DNA of 64,000 bases from Bugulina stolonifera. Taxonomy: Eukaryota; Bryozoa; Gymnolaemata; Cheilostomatida; Bugulidae. The stretch covers positions 15,973,233-16,037,232 of the forward strand of contig OW285188.1 of the NCBI GenBank assembly GCA_935421135.1, written 5' to 3'. The notes under the pieces are model-generated. The model saw nothing but the letters and a program-made list of their open reading frames with translations. It made no database searches and was not told where the DNA came from. Within the stretch, counting starts at the first letter, position 1. Each line of letters opens with the position of its first letter. A program made the position numbers and the translations under genes. Of this stretch, positions 29,001 through 50,252 are shown piece after piece.

Positions 29001-32000
29001 TAACTATATTTGAGTCTTTGTGCAATTGCAGACGATTTAGATGATCACCGTGAATATAATTTATTTACTTCCTACAATATACGTATGCTTATGTACATAT
29101 ACACGCATATGGCTACGTAGAAATGTGAAGTACATACAACCGTTGGCTGTCTCTCATCATAGGGTGATGTAATAGTGAGCAAATAGACGAGATTGCCAGC
29201 GAGTGATCTCGATAAAATTCTCAATTTGCACATCTTTGACTTTTGTTCATCTTCGACCATGTCATTCAGGTAGTTCTACAAAGCAGAAAGAGAAGAATTA
29301 CATCTGCATTCTCTGGTCTATATCTCCCAACATTCATATAATATATCTATCTACAAATGACATACAATGGGTTCCCATGGTTCAAACTGAGTGCAGTTTA
29401 AGCTCAGATAGAGCTAAGGGATGACTCAGCTAGAGCTATGGGATGACTCAGCTAGAGCTATGGGATGACTCTGCTAGAGCTAAGGGATGACTCAGATAGA
29501 GCTAAGGGATGACTCAGCTAGAGCTATGGGATGACTCAGCTAGAGCTATGGGACGACTCGGCTAGAGCTAAGTGACAACTCAGTTAGAGCTAAGGGATGA
29601 CTTGGCTAGAGCTAAGGAATGACTCTGCTAGAGCTAAGGGATGACTCAGCTAGAGCTGAGGGTGATTCAGGTCACAATGTTTATTAGCAGTCCAGTCAGT
29701 GGTTAGTCTCAGTATACAGTCATGCTAGCTGACTAGTGACCGAATTTGCGACTGTTCGAAAAAGACAGTTCGGAACAGGATGTTTCGAAATGTCCTTTTA
29801 CCCTAGTGACTACACACCAACTATTAGTGTTCATGGTATAACATGTTAGTTTGGTATTAGTGTGAACACTGAACTCTGAACTGTATACTAGTTGGAACAA
29901 GTAGTTCCATTTGATTGAGTAACGATGCTGTCCAAGAGATAATATATACAATTGCTCTTCCTATAAGACTGCATACAATATACTGGAGAAATTAAATACT
30001 ACCATACACATTAAATTTACATATAATGGGTGAATATTGCCTTACAGTGATATCAATACTATACAGTACACATAGTAGGAAAAAGTTACCTGAAGGTCAC
30101 TGTAGGTATAAGGGTAGCAGTGAGAAAGGTACACTGTATCATTGTCATGAGTTGTTGTCTGTGTAAACGTAAGTGCATAGTACGGTTTGTCTGACTTGCC
30201 ACCAGCATACGAGTAGTTAGACTTGTAGTAGGTTATATCTGAGCCCATCCGTCTCCAGCCCAGGCCAGACGTCTTGGCATCTTGTTCACTGTAGTAGCAC
30301 GGTTTCATACCATCATTGTATAGACTGTTGGACTAAAAGATATTAAAAGAGTCCATGTATTGTACATCAGCAGTTTATTACAAGTATTATATAACATACA
30401 CACACTATATCCGTGAGTCTATATCCAATATACTGTATACAACATGCATGTGGATATTACTGACACAGGTACATGTATATACAAACATTCATAGACACAT
30501 GTGCATATTTATTGTAATGTGAAGTTGGTATATTTACACGATGCAGTGTGTTATAATGTCAGTAGAAATGTCGGTTGCCTATATATACGGCTTTCCACTA
30601 CTGTATATTATGCGTATACGTACATGTACATGTAGGTCCAACTGATTAGCTAGATGTATATCACACACTAGTATATACCATAGGATATATAACATACATT
30701 ATAGTGTACTATTATTCATCATCAAACAAGCGTTTACCTTCATAAAGTTGCATATTGTGAACCTGTACTTTTGTCCTTTCCTTGTGTTTTTGATTTGAAA
30801 ATAGAACCACTGAGTATGTTTGTTCGTATAGAGATCGTTCTTTAGCCAGAGTTCATAGGAAAACTCTCCGCTAAAATAATAAGACAATACAATGTCTTGA
30901 TATGGCATTATAACGACCTACAAAAAGAACTTGCCATTTTCAAATGTTGATATGCAATGAAGTTGAGCTATTTCTCTCATACCAACCTTGATGTAAAGAT
31001 GTAAGAATCTACAGCTTATATCGAGAGCAGACAATTTGGAAATGATTTTGTGTCATGTGTCACATAGAGTTGACCTCGTTATAAGAGAATATATGTTTGT
31101 TGTATGGTAATGATATTTGGGTTACTTAAGTACATACATTTGAACTGCTTTAGCCAGATTTCCACTTTCAAATCTTGATTCAAATAGCAAAGTTGTATCA
31201 TCAGGTCCTCGGAGAGACACTGCAGCCTGCTTCAGCTCATTCCTGTTCCCTCCGACTCGAGAATGCATAAACTGAAAGCAACAGGAAACACATGCTTTCA
31301 TTTCACTTAGCCTGGTTCCTATTTAACAAGATTACTAGTGGTACCCTCAGGTACCGGAGAAAAGTTGAAGCTCTTCAATTTGTCGCAGGTGAAAAGAGAG
31401 CTTATAAAGAAAAGGAATGAAGAAATAATCTAAGTCTAGACCATGAAGGGTGAAATGGGTAAGATAGATAATATCTACATTACGGTATTTTTTGCCAACA
31501 CACATTTTATATTGTACAACTGCATAACGCCTAGATTTGGTAATAATTCGACTTGTATCACTGATACAGTATTTATTAGAACATAAGGGGATATGTAACC
31601 AAGAAAGAAATAGATGAGAAAAAAGAGGGGAGAATGATTTTTCTATAAAACCTGACAACCTGCCTTGTGTTTCCTCTAAAATATATTAGAAATATTCCTT
31701 AAAACAACCTCTCAACATGAATATATGCATTGTTCAGATGTAACTACAGGCACTCATACAGAAATATTAGCGTATATATCAGCACAGCAGAAAAATGCCT
31801 AATAAATGAACAAACTGTGAAGTGAAGTTTGTCAGAAATTAATTCTACCAGTAATAATACTGCAATACCCAATGTGCAATGAGAAGCTACATATACAGAT
31901 CAGATATAAGATTGTCTGAAGGGAATTCAACATTTTATCAATATTTCTAGCAAACCTATTAAATATATAATACATATATATATATATACAAATTTATATT

Positions 32001-35000
32001 AAATGAGGCCCAAAATAGACAGCTTACTCATGAGAAAACTACACAGGCACCTGCAAATCAATGCAAAACTACCGGAACAACTTCTTCACAATTTGTGCAT
32101 CTTTAATGCAAATTGAAACAGAATGAGAAGTATAGTCGAGGCCAGTAATATTACAGGCACATCACAATGGCCCACAGTAAATCTAAAACTAGGCCCCTGG
32201 CACAGTAGATGCATATAGAGAGGACAACTTCACTTGTCTCACACCCTGTCAATACATACAAATGGAGTGGAAGGTATACAATGTACATACAAATGGTGTA
32301 GAAGGGTTCTGTAGCTGAAACACTGTCCGCCCTTCTTCCAAGCTGACCAGAGTAGGCTGTGATTCATTACCATCTGTAAAAGAAAGCGAAAGTAGTCTAT
32401 CAGGTAGAACAGAAAGGTCGGGGAGGTCATAGCCCTCATACAGACAGAGGAATTGTCTCCTCTCTTGCTGTGTTCATATGGAAAATACTTGTATCTCAAT
32501 TAGTGCTTATGTCTACTAAAGGAATACACTGACATTGCAGTGTGAGATATAAAATGTTCACACTTGTTAAGCAGTTTCACATGGCTGTGCAAATAAACTA
32601 AATAAAATACATAATATCTATGACATACATGTATATTATAGTATCATATAATATTATATATTGTAGTATGTTTATATATTTATATAAAAAGCAAAAAGGA
32701 GATACTATATAACAGTAATTTGCGTGGTGCATGTTATTTAAAAAGAATCAAGTTAATGGGTCAATAGAATTAAATAATTCATTTATTTGGTCAGTGCACT
32801 TACTTTTGACATAAAATGGTTCCTTTGTTGGTGGACCGTTAAATGAATGCTTAACTCGCTCTATGGCAACCTCTAGCTCTGCAGGCCATCTGGGTAACTG
32901 CTGGGGTCCAAGTGTTGGGTTAGTTATAGCAAATAATTGTCTAGGCTCTCGTAATCTCGACACCTTATCATTGGATAAATAACATTAGTAAATAGATTTT
33001 AATGAACTCACATTATGTTATTTAGACATGCATAATATAGAGATCATTATTACAGCACGGACCGTCAATCAATCTACTATTGTGTGTATAAGGGTTTTTA
33101 ATTCAGTGTGAGAGAGTTAAAAATACCTGTTTTGTCCCGATAGACAAATAAATTAAATGAAACCCAGTGAACTAGAAACCATTACTATTCTAAATACACA
33201 ATACTGACTGCTATTATATACTATAGTGTTGGGTATAACTATACATGACAAATAATAAATATTGAAAGTAGAAATAAAGTCAACAGCTCAGGTGGAATTC
33301 AACTCACCAATCTCCCAGATTCAAATCTATATTCCAGCTGTTTAGATTTTGCATCTTGATTTGCATCTGAAATATGAAGGAAACTGGCGTCACAGGTATC
33401 CATAGACTGAATTGTAATAAAACCCACCGACTGGGCAATGACTGTCTTCATAGAGTAGGCAGTCAAAATAGCGTTTATAGAAAATATTTTGTTAAAGTAT
33501 TATTTGCACTTTAGTTTGCCTTATGGAGAGAGGACGACTAAATTTACAGAAGGAGCATATCTGAATATACATGTACATGTATATTATTCATGTAATGTAT
33601 TTTATCTAGTGCAAACAAAATTTGATTTAGGTCAACTAGCACCGTTGGCTAAGAAAATGTGAAGAACACCAATATAATAATATAATATAATATATATCAT
33701 ACTTGTAGCTGACTTACAAATAGTATAAAGTATAATGATTTTATATTTGATGTTTAAGCTAGATGTAACTTTATAAGATATTTGCTGTTGTTTATCTTAT
33801 TTTGAGGAAATGTCAACGTTCATCATAACTATACAGTGTGTCAATATGCTTTATCATTTTATAACACTATTACGGTAGGGGCACATATTTCAGACTACAT
33901 AAAACTAATATTATTACACTTAAAAGTATATAATCTAAATGTACATTGGTTTATTTATATGTGTACATGCATGTGCATTATTCTACTTGTACGTCTGTGG
34001 GACTACTGTCTATGCTAGAAAAATGTTGTCTAGAAACTGCAGGGTGAAGGCCAATAGGTAAGGCTAGTATTAAAACATAGCCTGGGGGGACTTAGATGAC
34101 GCCTTAATCAATATCAAATTATGAACTTGCAATGATGTTATGGATATACATTACCATAGTATATGATATTATGGGTATACATATATTACCATAGTATATG
34201 ATATTATGGATATATATTACCATAGTATATGATATTATGGGTATACATATATTACCATAGTATATGATATTATGGGTATACATATATTACCATAGTATAT
34301 GATATTATGGGTATACATATATTACCATAGTATATGATATTATGGATATACATTACCATAGTATATGATATTATGGGTATATATTACCATAGTATATGAT
34401 ATTATGGGCGTATATTACCATAGCACATGTTATTATGGGTATATATTACCATAGTATATGATATTATGGGTATATATTACCATAGTGTATGATATTATGG
34501 ATATATATTACCATAGTATATGATATTATGGATATACATTACCATAGTATATGATATTATGGGTATACATTACCATAGTATATGATATTATGGGCATATA
34601 TTACCATAGTATATGATATTATGGGTATATATTACCATTCTGTTTGTCATCATCGTCACTATCTGAACTGCTCAGTTGATATCCATGAGTTCTGTTAAAA
34701 TCATTGAATAGTGGAGAGTTCTTATTGTAATCTGTGTTTCGACCTGGAATATACAGCACAATCATACAGTACAAATAGTACATGTACAGTATAAATGGTA
34801 TACATACAGTATTTATGGTACACGTACAGTATAAAATGGTACATGTACAGTACAAAATGGCACATGTTGTCATCTCAAAGTGATGTATTCATTCATCCAA
34901 TTACTAGAATAACATGTTTATACTACAAGCAACAGAGCAAGCAACTATAATATAATTCTAATAACACCTACTCACACTAATAACCAAACTTGAAAGCAAG

Positions 35001-35717
35001 GAAATCAGATTTATATAATATAGCTATTGATTACCTGTATAGTACCCATAGTAGGACAAATGCTTTTTCATGAAATCATCATATGGATTCTAAATTACAA
35101 GAAAAATAACATGTAATGTAATACAGGAGAATGGAGGCTATAGAATTTCTATGAAGACACAAAAAGTTCCACTAGTTGTAAGTACAGTAAACCAATAAAT
35201 GAGGAAAAACATATAATGCAGTACGTAGGCTGATTTTTCTCATGGATTAGAGTTGTTTTATAACAATTAGTATAGAAATCATGTAAATGTATAATAGTTT
35301 GACCTACTGTATATTTCTTACAACAATAGTAATATAGTCATTACTCTATTTACATAAATATATGAGCATTCTAATAAACTCAAGAAATAGGACCAAGATA
35401 ATACTATACGGAAAACATCTCATGGATACTAACATATGATCAGCTGTTACTGTGTTTATATAGCCTGGTATTACTGCCTTGTTGCCTTCTGACACAAGTT
35501 ATATTATCATGTCTGGCCTACATATCATTTCAATGGAACAACTTTTAGAAAGAAGGTAATCCTAATCATTAGAATTTTGTTATCAAGGACTATGCAGTGT
35601 GTCAACCAAAACTGGTCTAGTAAGTTACTACTTCTATAAGTACCTACAATATAGAGTGATACTCACACTAGAGAAACTACTGGGTTCATAAGTGTTTCGA
35701 GCTTTATAGCTAGGCAT
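17047..35717 (-). CDS. AGBL2: Cytosolic carboxypeptidase (AGBL2/AGBL3 type, tubulin deglutamylase family) with long C-terminal tail
   Basis: Thirty-two coding exons, all in phase, give 1275 aa. From the 5' end: 35717-35667, 35089-35035, 34743-34636, 33366-33308, 32963-32804, 32373-32291, 31271-31138, 30870-30738, 30332-30090, 29275-29138, 28966-28856, 28578-28409, 28290-28131, 27932-27831, 27429-27304, 25829-25666, 25328-25256, 25085-25017, 24328-24263, 23940-23767, 23181-23152, 23050-23003, 22370-22341, 22041-21972, 21730-21605, 20853-20759, 20646-20506, 20179-20104, 19003-18646, 17921-17804, 17594-17367, 17175-17047. The N-domain has [10 protein letters not shown] and [21 protein letters not shown]14 peptidase residues are intact: zinc ligands His400/Glu403 (RVHPGE) and His496 (YCDLHGHS), substrate site GRDLNRNY, catalytic Glu569 (SFTMEATF). 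[12 protein letters not shown] matches the AGBL2/3 C-terminal signature. The enzyme would trim glutamates from tubulin tails in cilia and cytosol. The tail (about residues 690-1275) is unrecognised, low-complexity and partly coiled coil; a separate downstream gene starting near the ATG at 20174 is a less likely reading. Confidence 0.88.
18646..19003 (-). other. Low-complexity Ser/Thr/Ala exon with internal TTRVPAT repeats and coiled coil (AGBL tail)
   Basis: Largest tail exon (119 codons). It holds two copies of TTRVPAT five bases of protein apart, in a Thr/Ala/Ser-rich stretch, then a heptad-like segment [12 protein letters not shown]. The next exon (17921-17804) carries the near-identical [10 protein letters not shown], so these two exons look like a duplicated coiled-coil unit. 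The repeated stretch is open in more than one frame, which creates shadow ORFs on both strands. Confidence 0.7.
26999..27115. repeat. Intronic minisatellite, ~22-bp unit, 5-6 copies
   Basis: Tandem AATACTGCAGGTAATGTATT with G/C/T variants in the long AGBL intron between 27303 and 25830. The AGGTAATG core in each unit resembles a plus-strand splice donor, but the host gene is on the minus strand. The rest of this 1.5-kb intron shows nothing else. Confidence 0.85.
29403..29670. repeat. Intronic minisatellite, ~22-bp unit, about 12 copies
   Basis: Units of GATGACTCAGCTAGAGCTAA plus GG, alternating GCTATGGG and GCTAAGGG variants, in the AGBL intron 29276-30089. Each unit contains TGACTCA, the consensus AP-1 site, in most copies. 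Confidence 0.9.
34133..34640. repeat. Intronic minisatellite, ~29-31-bp unit, about 16 copies, overlapping an AGBL splice donor
   Basis: Units of ATATTACCATAGTATATGAT plus ATTATGGGT fill half of the AGBL intron 33367-34635. The last unit reaches the end of coding exon 34743-34636: the reverse complement ATGGTAATATATACC of the unit forms the functional donor AATG|GTAATA. Confidence 0.9.
34765..34866. repeat. Short tandem repeat with ACATGTACAGTATAAATGGT-like units
   Basis: Four to five imperfect ~22-bp units (GGTACATGTACAGTA-like) immediately upstream, in minus-strand sense, of the AGBL exon 34743-34636. No function visible. Confidence 0.7.
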
Positions 35718-37281
35718 GGTCCTGTGTGGTTACATCTACAAAACAAATAATGTGAATAACTAAATAAAATCAAGAATTTAAAGAAGTTGAATCTGTAATA
35801 TTGTTTAAGGACATTGTTTATATTTTCCACCATGCAATACCAGAAAATTATACAAGTAAAATATTCATGCATTAATTTTCACCAATTACACACCCATACA
35901 CCAATATGCATATAGTTGTTAATAACGATTCACTATTCAACTAGTTGTAGATAACTGACCAAGGTCAATCTCAAGGTCACAAAAGTGTGTCAGTTGCAAT
36001 ACTTTGACCTAACGGTTAGCTCACAGGCTGGACTAATGGTCAGTTAGACCCAGCTGGCACACTCTCCCTTGCCTTACGCAGTATGCATGACTGCCTAGTT
36101 AGTACTTCAATGTGCCTGTTTATAAGGTACTATCATATTATGCTACAGAAAATTTCCCTGCCAAAAATATTTCTATGCATTTTAACATTAAACTTGATGC
36201 ATACTTTCATAGTAAATATTATCATGGTTATGGTCTATCAACATATACATGTAGATTCTAGAAAACAAACAGTTTTTATAACAGTAATGCAAAATCTAAG
36301 CCCACTACTATGACTGCATGACAATCCTGTATCAATAAAAGGGTCGGCACAGCCACAAGCATAATTCAATGGCGGTATTTTACAAACACAGCTAAAAAGT
36401 TAGAGTGGATTGTAATTGTCAGTACTGAGTACACCCTACAATTGTTAGTATTTAATAAATAAAAAAACAGCATGTCAGAGTGTAAATTAATGAAAAACTA
36501 AAAACAATATTAATAGGCTTATTGTAAATATTAAAGGGCACATAATTATTTTATGGTAACAATTTAAGATTGCCTATTTTGTTGATTGCAATTATATTAT
36601 ATATGGTTTTACACATTGTATCAAAGTATATAACTACATGCACGATACCACATTCCCATTAACGTTGTGCAGAGTAGCCTATAGGTGCAGTCAGCGAGTT
36701 ATTTTTACTAGGCTACTGCTTGTAAAGTATCTGTAGAACATACATGTAGTCGACCAGTGATGTAATAAAAATAACAAGTTGAATATGCTTCTGGCCATAA
36801 GTCACCGCTTCCCCAACATAAATTAAATTAAATTAATACTATTAATTTCAACAACTAAAACTGGTGTAGATTTAAACAATACAATTTCGAATTTTAATTT
36901 ATTTACTACAGAACAGATGATCGTCATCATGATGATGATAATATCCAATTGATGTGGTAAGTGCTACTGCAGCAAACTCATAATAATTTAACGATGAGAT
37001 AGTAGCATAGCCGCCAAATAACAAATAGTAGTCTGCTTCAAGTTAATTTCAATAATTTGTAAAATAAAAATAAAAACTTTTACATTTCACTTAACTTCTG
37101 GAAAAAACTAAGAAGCTTGTATGGCAACGGTATAGCCTGGGAACATATAGATGTAGGTAACTATTGATCATGTGCATAAATAAATGAGTGACCATAGAGG
37201 TAACACCTCTATGTGAGTGACTATCAAACAGCGTACCAATCTAACCAATAGCAAGAACCTCATGGATTTAGTGCGTTGCAG
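35718..37281. other. Divergent intergenic region between AGBL and RPL39
   Basis: This 1.6-kb stretch lies between two start codons. Just upstream of the AGBL ATG (minus strand) a TTTTGTAG precedes 21 bases of leader, so a separate 5' UTR exon is likely. No other exon or RNA gene was recognised. Confidence 0.5.
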
Positions 37282-37290
37282 TCCTTTTCC
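37282..37290 (+). promoter_or_regulatory. Candidate 5' terminal oligopyrimidine (TOP) tract of RPL39
   Basis: TCCTTTTCC begins 42 bases before the start codon of a ribosomal protein gene. Animal ribosomal protein mRNAs characteristically start at a C within such a tract, which couples translation to TOR signalling. The start site itself is inferred. Confidence 0.5.
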
Positions 37291-37323
37291 GGTTGTAAAG
37301 TAGACAGTGGACGTCTAGAAAAA

Positions 37324-38257
37324 ATGGTAAGCTCAAGTATATCGCATAAAATCTGACCTGCTACGGTGGTTGTATTCATTTTGAGGGAAAATTCCGTTCC
37401 TTCCGCATATGCTGATACGGTTTATTTTATTTTAGGGGTCTCACAAATCTCTCAAGATCAAGTTACATCTCGCAAAAAAGATGAAGCAAAACAGACCAAT
37501 TCCTCAGTGGACTCGCATGAAAACTGGTAACAAAATCAGGTTAGTAAGAATTTTTTTCCAATTGCCCTCTATTTTTATTACTTCCGTTCAATGTTGCTCT
37601 GCTGGGAGGGTTCTGCAGTAAATAAACTAGCTGTTGCGTGAGGTAGGTGCAGAACCGACCATTTACTGACAGAGTAAATGATTAATAAATGAGATGGCTT
37701 TTGTTTATGTCAAACTGTAGCCCCCAACGCAATCACAAACATGTATCTCGGCAGATCAAAAACGAAAAATTCACAGTATCGTATGGCACTAAACTAAGCT
37801 GGTACTTGCCTGGTGTACACAACAACGCAATGACAGTAGACCTAGTCTTGTATAAATATATGAACGAGCCAAGTGAGATTGTCTATTCGCTTTTAACAAG
37901 TTTTAATCCAGGTTTTCTAAACAATTTAATTCTGTTTGATTGAAATTGTGTTAGGTGTAACAGCAGAAATATTTGTATTAGTCTGGATTCTCAGTTAGGA
38001 AGGTGTCTTCTCAATTTTAATTTAGGCTACCCATAAGTAACTAAAATTTCAACTTTTTAAATAGTATATATTTTATTTAACATTTTTAAAGCCACATTGA
38101 TCAGTCTACCAGTACTTTCAGAAACAACACTTATATCTAATGTCAGTGCATTCATAATCAGCTTGTTCTGTTGCAGTTTTGTTAAACGGGTATAATCCTG
38201 TGTTGTAGGTATAATGCCAAGAGGAGACACTGGAGGAGAACCAAACTGAAATTGTAA
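37324..38257 (+). CDS. RPL39: 60S ribosomal protein L39 (eL39)
   Basis: Three exons: 37324-37326 (only the ATG), 37436-37539, 38209-38257 (stop TAA). They encode exactly 51 aa, the usual eL39 length. [38 protein letters not shown] and [12 protein letters not shown] match the near-invariant family. The first intron falls directly after the start codon, a known arrangement for this gene. The protein is a small basic component lining the ribosome exit tunnel. The second intron is 669 bp; I looked for snoRNA boxes and saw no convincing pair. Confidence 0.97.
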
Positions 38258-38352
38258 ACTAACCAAGACAGTTCCAGTTGCTTTTATGAAACGGGAGTGT
38301 ATGGTTTATTATGATGACATAGTGTAACTTATACCAGCTTAAATCATAACAC

Positions 38353-38358
38353 AATAAA
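38353..38358 (+). terminator. Polyadenylation signal of RPL39
   Basis: AATAAA 96 bases after the RPL39 stop codon, pointing toward the convergent protease gene. Confidence 0.6.
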
Positions 38359-38394
38359 TACAACCTTATTAAATGGAACTGCATAACACATTGT

Positions 38395-38400
38395 TTTATT
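38395..38400 (-). terminator. Polyadenylation signal of the CUB/LDLa/trypsin protease
   Basis: AATAAA on the minus strand, 104 bases past the protease stop. It is only 37 bases from the opposing RPL39 signal, so the two mature 3' ends probably meet or overlap. Confidence 0.5.
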
Positions 38401-38503
38401 TTAAGGCAATATGACTATTAACTAGATGAATAATAATTTAGACAAGATAATAATTCAAGATAACTCTCCATTATTAGAATTAGTTGGGTAATAGGTTAGT
38501 GTC

Positions 38504-49424
<10,921 letters not shown>

Positions 49425-50252
49425 TGTTGTGCAGCTTGCTCCGCAGCAGCAAGCCAACTAAATCACCACCTTAGAATTTACCACCTTATCTTAGAGGAAT
49501 GTCAAATATCAAGACATATGTTATCTAAACCAAAATTAGTCTGTTTGCTTAACCATAAGTAAAATGATAAGTTGGTGAAAGTGCGTCATACCAGATAAGA
49601 TTTGAAGTTACCTATGGTATTATATCTTTTAATACAACTAACTTATTGTGATTGGCAATTTATTATACATTACAGGTAGGCTTACAGTGAACATATTAAT
49701 ACAAAATGGTGAAGAATCCATCACTATAACAATAATTATATATATGGCTAATAATGATGGCAATGCCAGTTCATTGGTAGTGATTACACCAAGAGAAACC
49801 ACAGGGCCACAGGCTTACTACTCAAAACAGTATCATTGTTTATACCTAAATCTCAACTTATTAATAAGTTGAAAATTAAGTATAAGCAATGATACAGGAT
49901 CAAAGAACTATGGCAATCCTGTACCTATACCACAATAGATATAGTAAATAATTGTGAGGTTAGAATTTGAAGGTAGTTTCAGCATTTGGTAAAAGTTATT
50001 CAGACGGAAACATTTTCTTGGATATCCTATAAAATTTAGTTGAGTACCGAAACATAGATTTTAGAGTAATGCTTTTGCCAAACTTTTGAACTAAAATTTT
50101 ACAAAACTCTGAGCCATTATCAGAGTTACAATGTATATATATAATATGCATCAAATATTAGCAGAAGAATATATTATAACACATTTCAAAATTGGCTAAT
50201 ATAGATTGAACAACAAAACTGCTTTGCTCCTTGTATATTATATAGAATAAGT
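49425..50252. other. Tandem intergenic region between protease start and guanylate cyclase stop
   Basis: 828 bases, both flanking genes on the minus strand. It should hold the 3' UTR of the cyclase and the protease promoter. No exon-like frame or clear motif recognised. Confidence 0.5.

Noticed and set aside
34133..34640. CRISPR-like regular repeat array
   Set aside because: Units are contiguous with no unique spacers; it is an intronic minisatellite in a eukaryotic gene.
37540..38208. Intronic snoRNA in RPL39 intron 2
   Set aside because: Ribosomal protein introns often host snoRNAs, but no paired C/D boxes or H/ACA structure could be identified by eye.
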